Shown here piece by piece: positions 19,286-28,070 of a stretch of DNA of 64,000 nucleotides. The notes under the pieces are model-generated. The model did not search any database. It was not told the origin of the DNA and saw nothing but the letters and a program-made list of their open reading frames with translations. How positions within the stretch are numbered: position 1 is the stretch's first letter; each line of letters begins with the position of its first letter. The stretch is from positions 124,001 to 188,000 of the forward strand of contig NC_002689.2 of assembly GCF_000011185.1 (NCBI RefSeq), given 5' to 3'. Position numbers and translations under genes: made by a program. Source of the stretch: Thermoplasma volcanium GSS1 (GTDB taxonomy: Archaea > Thermoplasmatota > Thermoplasmata > Thermoplasmatales > Thermoplasmataceae).

Positions 19286-19357
19286 GGGCCGGTAGATCAG
19301 CGGTAGATCGCCTGCTTTGCAAGCAGGAGGCCTCGGGTTCAAACCCCGACCGGTCCA
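19286..19357 (+). tRNA. tRNA-Ala (UGC)
   Basis: Full cloverleaf: acceptor GGGCCGG/CCGGTCC including the G3-U70 wobble pair that identifies tRNA-Ala, D arm GATC-AGCGGTA-GATC, anticodon stem CCTGC/GCAGG with loop TTTGCAA (anticodon TGC), T arm TCGGG-TTCAAAC-CCCGA, discriminator A. No intron, no encoded CCA. Its 3' end is repeated at 20574-20592, marking it as an integration target. Confidence 0.96.
19339..19357 (+). repeat. Attachment-site-like direct repeat, left copy (within tRNA-Ala)
   Basis: The 19-nt end of the tRNA-Ala gene (T-loop to discriminator) recurs at 20574-20592 with one mismatch (18/19). This is the usual shape of an integrase attachment site, with the intact tRNA on one side. 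Confidence 0.75.
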
Positions 19358-19427
19358 CTAGTTGATTCTGGCAATAAAACTAAAGTCAACTCTGCCTGTC
19401 AAGACTTATCAGATTACATAAGAATTG

Positions 19428-19434
19428 TATATAA
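19428..19434 (+). promoter_or_regulatory. TATA box of the Panacea-like/PIN pair
   Basis: TATATAA centred 24 nt before the ATG at 19455, the spacing of a leaderless archaeal promoter. It decides the start: earlier in-frame codons would lie inside the box. Confidence 0.6.
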
Positions 19435-19454
19435 CTATGAAATATTCTCTTTGT

Positions 19455-19985
19455 ATGGTTTCAAGAAGCGATTTGCTGCTCTCTTTCATCTATGCGTGGG
19501 GAAAGTCAAAGAAGAACAATGAACCAATCCCATCAGTTACACATCTACAGAAAGAGATTTTCCTCCTCTGCAGAAGAACTCCGTTCGCAGAAATGAAAGA
19601 TGTCTATCACTTCGAACCTCTCTGGTATGGCCCATTTTCCAAGGAACTTTCCGGAGATCTAACTGATTTCCAATCAAGAGGAGTAATCTCATTTGATGAG
19701 ATAAGACTTACCAACAAAGGATTTAAAATCGCTGCTTCAGTTTGGGATCACTTAACTGATTTTGAGAAACAGCAAATATTTGACGTCAAGTCAACCTTCA
19801 ATTATATGAGTCTAACAGAATTGCTTGATACGGTGTATTCCAGGTACCCAAGATTCACTAAGAGATCGGCCCTTAAGAAAGAGGTGGTCGATAAGTATTT
19901 CGCTGATTTTCTCCAGGAAAATAAAATAACTGAAGAAGATGTAGTTTCTGCCGTCAATATGGCTAAGAAGGCATTGAGACAATAA
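19455..19985 (+). CDS. Panacea/DUF4065 (YwgA-like) protein, putative antitoxin
   Basis: 176 residues from the promoter-supported ATG. The motif HLQKEIFLL followed by HFEPLWYGPFSKELSGDL and LTNKGFKIAA is the helical Panacea/SocA-YwgA pattern (LQKLxYL ... YGP...). In bacteria Panacea proteins neutralise many unrelated toxins encoded beside them. Here the partner starts one base after the stop (TAA then ATG) and is a PIN nuclease. The antitoxin role is inferred from family and context. Located in a tRNA-bounded island. Confidence 0.65.
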   Translation: MVSRSDLLLSFIYAWGKSKKNNEPIPSVTHLQKEIFLLCRRTPFAEMKDVYHFEPLWYGPFSKELSGDLTDFQSRGVISFDEIRLTNKGFKIAASVWDHLTDFEKQQIFDVKSTFNYMSLTELLDTVYSRYPRFTKRSALKKEVVDKYFADFLQENKITEEDVVSAVNMAKKALRQ

Positions 19986-20477
19986 ATGCGGCTCATAATC
20001 GACACCAATGTTGTATTAGCATATCTGATATCTGGGTCCGCCCGTTCCTCAAATGCGAAGGTGTGCAGGAGAGTAGTAAATGGCTTGGATAAGGCATTTA
20101 CTTGTGATATACTCTACGGTGAGTTGAAAAGACTTCTTGATTTAGACCCAGATCTGATCGAGAAGATTTCAATTATTGGAAAGAAGGAAGGAGATGTATT
20201 TCGTGCCTTATATAATGCTAAAACTGAGTACTTGAACTCAAGACTCGACCCTTACGTTATGCAGCTGAATTTCGTAAAAACAGAGAATCTTGCAATAGAT
20301 CCTGTAGCAATAAAAGATATTGGAAACGATTGGTACATGATTTCGATAGCCAAATCTGTCAGCATCGACTACATTGTTACTTGGAATACTCAGGACGTTC
20401 TCAAGTATGCTGACAGAAACGGCATAGACGTAAACAGAATATTAGAGCCCCCAAAATACTTAGAATTAATAAAATGA
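19986..20477 (+). CDS. PIN-domain ribonuclease, putative toxin
   Basis: 163 residues. PIN acidic residues are in place: Asp6 (LIIDTNVVLAYL), Glu46 (YGELKRL), Asp115 (GNDWYMISIA) and the end-of-fold motif VTWNTQDVL. PIN toxins cut tRNA, rRNA or mRNA. It begins directly after the Panacea-like gene and would be co-translated. The usual archaeal partner is VapB; none is here. Ends about 96 nt before the right-hand tRNA repeat. Confidence 0.78.
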   Translation: MRLIIDTNVVLAYLISGSARSSNAKVCRRVVNGLDKAFTCDILYGELKRLLDLDPDLIEKISIIGKKEGDVFRALYNAKTEYLNSRLDPYVMQLNFVKTENLAIDPVAIKDIGNDWYMISIAKSVSIDYIVTWNTQDVLKYADRNGIDVNRILEPPKYLELIK

Positions 20478-20573
20478 AAGACAATATCTTCGAAGAATGT
20501 CTCGAAATGTCGTTTTTTGCTGAGTATGTCAACTCTGTTTTTGTGAGGATTTAGTATTCCCTTAAAACTTTAA

Positions 20574-20592
20574 TCAAATCCCGACCGGTCCA
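20574..20592 (+). repeat. Attachment-site-like direct repeat, right copy
   Basis: Repeats the last 19 nt of tRNA-Ala (one mismatch, T for C at the seventh position of the repeat). Together with 19339-19357 it frames a 1.2-kb segment carrying only the Panacea-like/PIN pair. An integrase pseudogene begins about 75 nt to the right. Confidence 0.75.
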
Positions 20593-20666
20593 TAATCTAT
20601 TAATCGAATACCTTTCATGCGAGTATTCGACATGTTCTCATGACCACGCAGCCGAAACATCCTTAA

Positions 20667-21305
20667 CTGCTTCTAGACGATTATGTACGAATATGGTTTG
20701 AAAACCTCAGATCAAAATCTGTTTTGGCAGCAGCTTGGGCATTAAGGAATCTGAGGCACTACTGTAAGCTTACCCGTACTGATCCGAAGGGAATCCTGAA
20801 TAGAGCCAGAGCCAACGAGAAGGATTTCAGGTACGAATTAACAGACTTTGTCAGGAAAATGGAGAAAGAAGGTAAGGCAGGGTCATACATAGCTAGATTC
20901 AAGAAGGTTATTCTTTCATGGTTAAAGTTTAACGGTATCGGTTTGTAGTTAACTGTTAACATATCCGGGTAGAACGAAACACCGGCAATCGTTAACGAGA
21001 GAGTTCCAAGCAAGGAGGAGTTGGCAAGGATTCTCAGGAAGGCAACTTCAAGAGGCAGGGTTGCCATAGCAATCATGGCATTCTCCGGACTCCGACCGGA
21101 ATCTCTGGGCGATTATGAGGGCACGGACTGTCTCAGAATTGGTGATCTAAAGGAAGTGAAATTGTCCGACGAAATCCAGTTTGACAAGATACCGGCAAAA
21201 GTGATGGTGAAGAGCAAGCTGAGCAAGTCAAGACAACAGTATTTCGGATTCATTGGAGAGGAAGGCGCAACCTACATCAAGGAGTATCTTGAGGAGCGGG
21301 GCCTT
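20667..21305 (+). pseudogene. Tyrosine recombinase/integrase pseudogene (N-terminal and core parts)
   Basis: The frame reads an N-terminal SAM-like domain (YVRIWFENLRSK, AWALRNLRHYCK, FKKVILSWLKFNGI), then two in-frame stops near 20946 and 20970, then the core entry VPSKEELARILRKA and MAFSGLRPESLG, where the Arg of SGLRPE is the first catalytic arginine. The His-x-x-Arg and Tyr boxes are missing because the sequence switches at about 21290-21305 into a pantothenate kinase fragment. It is probably the relic of the enzyme that used the adjacent tRNA-Ala site. Confidence 0.75.
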
Positions 21306-21840
21306 ATGAACAGGAAGGGCTTTCCGGAGAGTTACGACCTGAAGGCACTGATAAAATTCCCGTACGAACTCAAGTCAGGTAAAGAGAATATTGACATTCC
21401 TCAGTATTCCCATATTATATATGACATAGTTCCAGGCAAGTTCAAGACAGTGGAAAATCCAGATGTACTGATCCTTGAGGGTCTTAATGTCCTTCAGACC
21501 AGGCGGACTGATACAATCCCACCAGCCAGCGAATTGCTGGTTTCTGACTTTCTTGATTTTTCAATTTAATGTGGATGCCATTGAGAAGGACATCATGAAA
21601 TGATATATCGACAGATTCCTCATCTTCAGGGAAACTGCGTTCATGGATGAAAGGTCATTCTTCCGGGAATTCGGAGGCCTAGGCATTGAAGATGCTGTCA
21701 GGACGGCAGGCAACATCTGGGACGAGATAAATGGCCCGAATCTCGTCCAGAACATCTAGCCTTCAAAGTTTCATGCCCACCTGATACTGAACAAGGAAAG
21801 CGACCATTATGTCAGGGAAGTATACATGAGAAAAATTTAG
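21303..21840 (+). pseudogene. coaA: C-terminal fragment of bacterial-type pantothenate kinase (CoaA)
   Basis: Reads clearly as type I CoaA: GLMNRKGFPESYDLKALIKF, PQYSHIIYDIVPGKF, PDVLILEGLNVLQ and VSDFLDFSI. An extra base near 21566 causes a frameshift, after which YIDRFLIFRETAF, GNIWDEINGPNLVQNI and AHLILNKESDHYV continue with in-frame stops (TGA near 21600, TAG near 21758). The P-loop half is absent. Thermoplasmatales lack the archaeal pantoate kinase and Picrophilus has a CoaA homologue, so this is probably a broken copy of such a gene fused to integrase sequence. Confidence 0.85.
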
Positions 21841-21845
21841 AATTC

Positions 21846-23036
21846 TCAGGCAGTAGCCTTTTTCCTGATTTCCCTGAACTTTGTTGGAATATACAGGAAT
21901 CCAAGCGAGATAAGCACGAGGACTGCAAGTATCATCGAAGTCCTGAGCATGGAATTGTAATCCAGAGTCAGTGTAACCAACACTCCACCGGTGATTCCAC
22001 CAGCAAACTGGCCCAAGAACTGCATTGTGTTGTAAATTCCTATATTCGCACCGTAACTCTCCTTCTTGGACAGCTTGGACACCAGTGGCGTAAATACGAT
22101 TTCGTAGATTGAAAATCCTGCAAAGAATATAATGGTGCCAATGAAGAACCAGTCTCTGTTTCCCGTTGCAACTGGCTCCAGGAAAACAAATGGCGTACTG
22201 ACCAGCATGAGGATCAGGGCTATTATCGAGAACAGGGTAGTCTTGCCCCGGTCAGCAAAGCTGGAAGATGCCACTGCTATGATTCCGCCTATTACAACCG
22301 ACCAAAAAAGCAGGAGCTCATATCCGTGTGATCCGTATGCCCGTGTTCCATAGAGGGGGAGGTAATAAAAGAACACAATCATGTAAAGTGATACCAGGAA
22401 ACCCACCACTCCAACAAGGACGGTCTTTGGTTCTATCCTGCCCGCCTTCTTCCTCTCCTCCGCTCTGTATTCTGGCTTGTGGTACTTTATGGCGGTCATG
22501 GGTATTATCGAGATTATTCCCAGCAGCGCTGAAATGAGGAAAAGCGTGTCTGCGCCTAGCCTTGCAGAAATCAGCGGTCCGAGCACAATTCCAATCATGA
22601 AGGCAAAACCGATTGGGATTCCGAGGAGTGCCATTGCGAGGTTCCTCCTTTCTGGCGGGACACTTTCCTGGACCATCGCCATTCCTGATGAGGTGACTGC
22701 ACCAGAACCTGCAACCAGCCTCCCGACTATAAGGCCAAATATGTTTACTGGGTGCCAGGCTATTAAATTTCCCACGATATAGGGTATCATTCCCAGGATG
22801 ATGACATTCTTTCTCCCGAACCTGTCTGATATAATTCCAAATGGGGCCTGGAAAAGGGCCATTGTGAGCCCATATGCGCCAAATGCTATTCCGATGAGGA
22901 TTGGAGAATTCGAGAACAGCTTTCCATAAAGCGTGAAGACAGGGACAACAAGGAAAATTCCAAACATCCTGAGAACTTCAATAACGGCTACTGCGCCAAT
23001 CATCCGTTTCTGGTTCCTGTCAAATGACCTCATCAT
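21846..23036 (-). CDS. MFS transporter, drug/metabolite efflux-like
   Basis: 396 residues with about 12 hydrophobic segments. Motif A is seen after segment 2 (GIISDRFGRKNVI), and the first half has GRLVAGSGAVTSSGMAMVQE as in drug:H+ antiporters. A charged loop divides the halves. Substrate unknown. Codon use and G+C content are visibly higher than in core genes here, matching the neighbouring mobile remnants, which suggests it came in with them. Its 3' end is 5 nt from the CoaA fragment. Confidence 0.83.
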   Translation of the reverse strand: MMRSFDRNQKRMIGAVAVIEVLRMFGIFLVVPVFTLYGKLFSNSPILIGIAFGAYGLTMALFQAPFGIISDRFGRKNVIILGMIPYIVGNLIAWHPVNIFGLIVGRLVAGSGAVTSSGMAMVQESVPPERRNLAMALLGIPIGFAFMIGIVLGPLISARLGADTLFLISALLGIISIIPMTAIKYHKPEYRAEERKKAGRIEPKTVLVGVVGFLVSLYMIVFFYYLPLYGTRAYGSHGYELLLFWSVVIGGIIAVASSSFADRGKTTLFSIIALILMLVSTPFVFLEPVATGNRDWFFIGTIIFFAGFSIYEIVFTPLVSKLSKKESYGANIGIYNTMQFLGQFAGGITGGVLVTLTLDYNSMLRTSMILAVLVLISLGFLYIPTKFREIRKKATA

Positions 23037-23167
23037 CTTGAGTTACAGTATCCTTCAGATGTGTATTCTATTAAAATTTTTAGCTCTCTTTGCTCTGTTG
23101 AACAAATCCCTTACTATCAGCCATCCTCCCATGAACCTCCCATGAATCATGAATTACTTCACTTTTT

Positions 23168-23614
23168 TCATCCTAACCTTCTTCCTGAATCCGGATCGCC
23201 GTACTTCATGATCCTGTACGACCTCGCATTGTTTGTCTTCAATCCTGTACCATCTGTGCCGAGATCTGCATATCTCAGGTCTGAAATATCTAGTGTAGGT
23301 TTCATGTCATGGATGCGGTGCCATACGGTGGTGTAATAACCGTATTGTGGTATTTTTTTCATGTCAGCAAGGGATCTTGCCATTCCTTCAAGTGCACGAT
23401 AATCCAGGAACTGTTTCCACATCATCATGAATTTCATGAACGATTCCGGGAATAGATAGGGTGAACCACGTTTTCCCCTGTTCATGTTTGTCACTTCCTG
23501 ATCCCACTGCTGTACGAAATCAAGATTGAAGAGGAATGTGCTCCTGATCACCAGCTCTTCATTGTACCCAGGCCAGTTCCTTCCGTCTTTGAAATGTTTT
23601 CCCCATCTAGACAT
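23168..23614 (-). pseudogene. N-terminal fragment of an IS5-like transposase
   Basis: 148 residues, the start of a DDE transposase: NWPGYNEELVIRSTFLFN, PESFMKFMMMWKQFLDYRALEG, and YADLGTDGTGLKTNN with the first catalytic Asp. It stops just after this block, so the other two catalytic residues are lost. 23037-23167 contains no rest of the gene. An inverted repeat lies just upstream of the start. Confidence 0.75.
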
Positions 23615-23629
23615 TTTACTTCTCTGTTA

Positions 23630-23653
23630 AATACGGTGTTATACCACCGTATT
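23630..23653. repeat. 9-bp inverted repeat upstream of IS5-like fragment
   Basis: AATACGGTG and CACCGTATT form a perfect 9-bp stem with a 6-nt loop, 16 nt before the transposase start. A related imperfect copy (ATACGGT...ACCGTATTGTGG) occurs inside the gene at about 23323-23350. Could be a terminal, operator or transcript hairpin. Confidence 0.5.
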
Positions 23654-23693
23654 GTGGAAAGAAAGCATTTAAAATATTTTGTGTTGTTCTTTC

Positions 23694-23974
23694 ATGGAAA
23701 CAACAGTACTTGTCAGGATACACGCACCGTACAGGAACAGCATGAAGAAACGGAAGAGCAGGGGAGCTCAATCTTCAGGAAACTATATGGTTACGACATG
23801 CACTCGAACTATAATCAATACAATAAGCGCAAGAAAGGGTTGCTTGAGGAGATACCATCCATCAGGTACGAGAAAGGCATGATAATGATAAGGGAGACAG
23901 ACTTTGAAAAAGTGAAGAGTCTGATCGACTCTAGGACAAAAATAGTCATTCATCTCCCTCATCATCTTTCTTGA
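23694..23974 (+). pseudogene. Frameshifted small ORF of unknown function in IS cluster
   Basis: The start ATG reads METTVLVRIHAPYRNSMKKR; the remaining protein-like sequence lies in another frame (FRKLYGYDMHSNYNQYNKRK, EEIPSIRYEKGMIMIRE, FEKVKSLIDSRTKIVIH). One frameshift near 23760 would join them to about 90 residues. No family recognised. It ends convergent on, and overlapping by about 29 nt, the DUF2080 gene. Confidence 0.4.
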
Positions 23975-24155
23975 TGATCAGACACACCCTCTTTCCCAGA
24001 TATTCCTTAGGACAATCAACTTTGGCACCGGATCCAAACTTTGTAACAGTACGTTCCATGTAAGCCTCTATGTTGTGCGCTGTGATCTCGTTTGCCTCCT
24101 TCACCTTAACCTTCTTTACAAATGTATATATACAGTATATATTATACTTTGTCAT
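23946..24155 (-). CDS. DUF2080-type transposon-associated small protein
   Basis: 69 residues. The C-terminal half VTKFGSGAKVDCPKEYLGKRVCLII matches the AbrB-like DUF2080 proteins encoded beside archaeal transposases. It is divergent from the transposase pseudogene that starts 10 nt away; an A/T-rich TATATA-containing stretch (24125-24145) lies within its own first codons, so the real start may be further in. Confidence 0.65.
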   Translation of the reverse strand: MTKYNIYCIYTFVKKVKVKEANEITAHNIEAYMERTVTKFGSGAKVDCPKEYLGKRVCLIIKKDDEGDE

Positions 24156-24165
24156 TCAACAATCC

Positions 24166-25119
24166 ATGTATGAGGAATTCAGGGATAACATAAACTCCCT
24201 CATTGAGGAGTACAGGGAGAAGTTATCCATTCCTCATGTCATGGACTGAAAGGAGTACGAGAAAAAATACAGATCCAGGCTGACCGCAGCCTCCAGGGAA
24301 CTGCGATCACTGTTGCTGGAGGCATCATCCCGTATACGGGAGGATGAATTTGGTAGACCGTCAGTCATACATGAAGTTGACAGGGCACAGATCATACTGT
24401 CAAAAGAGATGTTCGACCTGAGCAACCGCAAGGCTGCCTATCTCATGCCCCTCATGGGCATGGAATATGAGGTGTCCTATAAAACAGTCGAAAGGATCTA
24501 TTCAGATGATGTTGTGCCAATGATAATGCACAACCACTTCGTACTCTCAGTGAAAAAGAGGGGCATTGATATATCGAACGCATGCAGGGACAGAACCGGT
24601 TATTCGCTGACAGTTTCAGACCACCACAGATCTGTGAGGGAGAAGCTGGGAGAATCTGTGAAGCATGGAAAATACAGGTATTCATTTGCCATCATGGATC
24701 TGAAGACACGCATGTACATAGGATACGCATCCTTTGTGAGATCGGAGAGTGATGCTTACCAGAAAGCTTCGAGGATTATCTCTGACCTCGGGATACAGAT
24801 AAATTCAGTGAGGCTTAACAAGTAATATTCAGGGCAGAGCATACTGGGTGATTTCTCAGATAACACAAGGATATTCATCATTCCAAAGAAGAATTCACGC
24901 ATTCACGGTAAAAAAAGATGGAGGGACATAATTGCCTCATTCATGAGCGATCCCATGGAGTTCCTCAAGGAATACTTCAAACGCAACAACTCTGAGGCAG
25001 GTTTCTCCTCAGACAAGCGAGCCACAGGACGGAGGATATTCCAAAGGCGCAACGACAGGATTGAGACATCGATATTCATAAAGGGACTCTGGCACAACCT
25101 GATGTTCATGAATGGATAA
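24166..25119 (+). pseudogene. Transposase pseudogene (archaeal ISNCY-like), two nonsense codons
   Basis: A single frame of 317 codons broken only by TGA at 24247 and TAA at 24823. Readable parts: EEFRDNINSLIEEYREKL, REDEFGRPSVIHEVDR, SFAIMDLKTRMYIGYASF (a DDE-like Asp), and NRIETSIFIKGLWHNLMFMNG-like end. The presence of a DUF2080 partner suggests an archaeal ISNCY-type element; the family name is tentative. The lack of frameshifts suggests recent inactivation. Confidence 0.7.
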
Positions 25120-25207
25120 GACTAATTATGTCCCAGAGTCGGGAATGTACTGAGGATGCTTATAAGGTAATTCAATGTTGCAAATAATAAGCTGAAAAGG
25201 TGTAAAC

Positions 25208-25603
25208 ATGAGATATCAGAACATCTATAAGTCCATTCTTTTCTACGTTGTTGGTTTAGCACTTCTATATCTGTCAATATTTTTATCTAACATCCTAAAG
25301 TACAATGGGCATTTCATATCCGCATTGCCAATTGTTTTACCATTAGTCTTTTCTGCGGCTTCTATTGGTGTTGCAGTTATTCTAATAATGGAGAAAGATT
25401 CTCCTTGGTTTTTTAGAACCGGGATTATGAGTTTAGTTATTGGAATCACTTTATTTTTGTTCGGCATTCTAACATTCTACTTAGGTGTGGAGTCCCTAGT
25501 GTGGGCAGGTTCGGTTGTAATTGGAATATTGTTCATTATCGCTGCCATGGTGAGATTAATAATTCAAGGTGGTTTAAGTACATACAGAAAAATCAGGAAG
25601 TAG
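25208..25603 (+). CDS. Small four-helix membrane protein, unknown function
   Basis: 131 residues with four hydrophobic segments at about 10-30, 37-60, 68-90 and 95-120, ending in a basic tail. A GGTG site lies 4-8 nt before the ATG. No family recognised. First gene of a strongly A/T-rich stretch after the transposase relic. Confidence 0.6.
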   Translation: MRYQNIYKSILFYVVGLALLYLSIFLSNILKYNGHFISALPIVLPLVFSAASIGVAVILIMEKDSPWFFRTGIMSLVIGITLFLFGILTFYLGVESLVWAGSVVIGILFIIAAMVRLIIQGGLSTYRKIRK

Positions 25604-25831
25604 AAATTTTTTAAAATAGGCCTTTGGGATTATATATATCCTGTTTCGGTTGTTGTTATGTTAACTATTTTTCATCTGCTTGAAGTATTTGTAATTTTTA
25701 AGCAAGCTTAATGAACATTGCTTGAGTTGTATACCTGATTTTTATGATGTAGATGTTATTTATCATATAATTGGTACATCTATACACATATAAGATCTAG
25801 AAATACAAATATTTAATTATAAGAATATTAT

Positions 25832-26464
25832 ATGATCGTTATGGACGTAAATCAAGCTATAGAAATTGCCAAAAATGAAATACAGTCTAGATTTAATGTT
25901 ACTGACGTTATTATAAAATCTTCTGCTTTAAGAAATGGTATATGGCAAATCAAAACTTCTTTTATTTTAAATAACGAACAAAAATATTATGTTATAAATA
26001 TAAATAATGATACATCTGAAATAATAGACATGCACGAGGCCAAAATGGTCGAAGGAAATGCAGGAAGCTCGAGAACACTAGTGACAGTAGCTTACGCTAT
26101 TTCAATTCTCAGTGTTATAGCCTATATTATATCGATTGCAATAATTAGTTTAGATGGTATTGCCTCAACTCACATGTATAGCTCATATGGAGGTCAGGGA
26201 ATAGGATATACCAATGTGGCCACAGGCGCACTTGTTGGTCTTATATCAATTCTAGTCTTTCTTATAATATTCTTAGTGATAGACATATATATAGTAGTTA
26301 GAATAAGTAAAATCCGTTCATATATTATCAATGGAGATTATGAATCAGCATATCAAAAAAATAGCGTTGGGTTTGGAGTAGTGGCATTAATATTTGGAGG
26401 GCTGTTAACTGGAATTTTATTGTTGATAGCCCGTGGTGACTTAGAAAGGGCCGCCAATAGTTAA
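25832..26464 (+). CDS. Membrane protein with N-terminal soluble domain, unknown function
   Basis: 210 residues. The first 75 residues look like a PepSY/YpeB-type alpha-beta domain (AIEIAKNEIQSRFNVTDVII, YYVININNDTSEIIDM); then three membrane segments at about 85-110, 130-158 and 185-202. No signal peptide. Function unknown. A/T-rich codon use unlike core genes. The DNA between the two membrane genes (25604-25831) is A/T-rich with no ORF. Confidence 0.6.
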   Translation: MIVMDVNQAIEIAKNEIQSRFNVTDVIIKSSALRNGIWQIKTSFILNNEQKYYVININNDTSEIIDMHEAKMVEGNAGSSRTLVTVAYAISILSVIAYIISIAIISLDGIASTHMYSSYGGQGIGYTNVATGALVGLISILVFLIIFLVIDIYIVVRISKIRSYIINGDYESAYQKNSVGFGVVALIFGGLLTGILLLIARGDLERAANS

Positions 26465-27123
26465 TAAAATATCTTATGTTATTTTGAATGATATTCAATA
26501 TTAATATATAAAAGGAATTTGCAAAATATTTTTAATTGAATTTAGACATTATTCTAAAAGAGTTTAGTTTTTCTTATGTTTTATAACCCAGCAATTTTCA
26601 TCGTCTATCTTATTTTTAGCAATTTAATTTTCGATGCAACGATTAAATTATACGCAATAGTTTTCAGCATTATTGCGGTGCCAAAAGATTAATTCCTTGC
26701 TCTTAACATTTTCTCTGTTTCATTATCTTAAGTACTCTGAATGTTGATTATATACAAAGTCATGGAATATAGCAACAAATATTTGTAAAGTATATCAATG
26801 CCCATGTTATTATTATTGGTAATCTTCCAAAAGGATATATCTCCTTCAATTCCTATCATTTGGTGATTTCAATTCTAAGTTCACAGAATAAATTACGTTA
26901 TTGGCTAACACCATTCAATAATTATTGAAAAGAATTGTAAAACATAATCACTGCAAATTATTTATTTTTCTTTTAGAAGTTAGAAAAAATTCTGAGATGT
27001 GTGAATCGATAATTTTAAAAATTGTTGCCGTTATTGTCATAATACTGAGATAGATCTTCAACTAATTTATGATAACTTACCCGATATTAACGTTTAAGAA
27101 CAGATAGTAATCCCGTATATGAT
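26465..27123. other. A/T-rich gene-free stretch
   Basis: 659 nt with no supported ORF, no tRNA and no clear repeat. Near its right end TTTAAGAA lies about 30 nt before the ATG at 27124 and may be a TATA-like box. Confidence 0.5.
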
Positions 27124-27309
27124 ATGGAGAAACCAAATTATTTTAAATATTACCTCTCAAAAAGATCGTTACGACTTAAAGTTGAAGATTTTGCTGGTGA
27201 TATTTTGCATTTTCTTTTCTCCAATATTGACCCTAGAAATAAAAATGATTCTTTACCGAAATACGAGGTTACAGCACATATCATCACAAGAAATGATCTT
27301 TGGCTATAA
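27124..27309 (+). CDS. Small ORF of unknown function
   Basis: 61 residues, charged, no domain recognised (begins MEKPNYFKYYLSKRS). It is in the same frame as the following ORF, separated by a TAA and ten bases, so it could be a separate small gene or the N-terminal part of a larger broken gene. Confidence 0.4.
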   Translation: MEKPNYFKYYLSKRSLRLKVEDFAGDILHFLFSNIDPRNKNDSLPKYEVTAHIITRNDLWL

Positions 27310-27318
27310 GAAACAGTA

Positions 27319-28070
27319 ATGCCAACAAGGAATTTTATAGATCATTATATTATAATAGATTCTTATACAGGTCCATTTGAAAAATATGCACAAACTATTG
27401 CTGAGAAATTTCTATCTGACAAAGTTGAGTATTATCACAAGGATGTAGATGCGAAAACGGCTCGTATTATGGCGCACAAAAAACAGACTCTCGTCTTATA
27501 TTCCATCTCGATGGAGATATGATCGCGTGCGATACACCCCCATACAAAATGCAAGATTTTATTAATTATGTTAGAACTCTTCCAAAAAATAAATATTATG
27601 ATATTTACTTTCCTCTTCTGTTCATAGACACCGAACTTGATAGGATCCAAGAATCAGTGTATGGAATGGAAGATTGGATTTACTCCTTCAGCAAGGATCT
27701 GAAGTGGGTACCAAGAAGGACAGACTGCCCAGCAACTCCATTGTATTATAAGAAAATTGTTGTTAGTACACCTTATATGGTTCACCTCAACAGGCTTTTC
27801 GATAAAGAAAAAATGATTCTCAAGCAAGCAAGTTGGGAGTGGATGAAGCCAGAGATTAGAAAAAAATATGGATCTATCGAGAATTTCATAAAGGAAAGAC
27901 GTAATGATTTTAAGACAGATTTTGGAGAACATAATACCTTATATTACGATGAGTCAAAATTCTGTAAGTTGCCTCGTGTTCTCGAGAGATTTCGTGGAAT
28001 GAAGAGCGAAGATATAATCAAGCAAAAGACCTACGAAATTAATAACGGTATATTCCCTGATTTATTATAG
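27319..28070 (+). pseudogene. GT-A glycosyltransferase-like gene, interrupted by a frameshift
   Basis: The first 60 codons (FIDHYIIIDSYTGPFEKYAQ) run to a stop at 27520. The protein-like reading moves to the -1 frame at an A6 run (27479-27484) and gives RLIFHLDGDMIACDTPP, where Asp-Gly-Asp looks like the nucleotide-sugar/metal motif of GT-A enzymes, then 180 more residues (WVPRRTDCPATPLYYKK, MVHLNRLFDKEKMI). Joined length about 250. Family assignment is by motif only. Slippage on the A6 run could restore the full protein. Confidence 0.5.
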
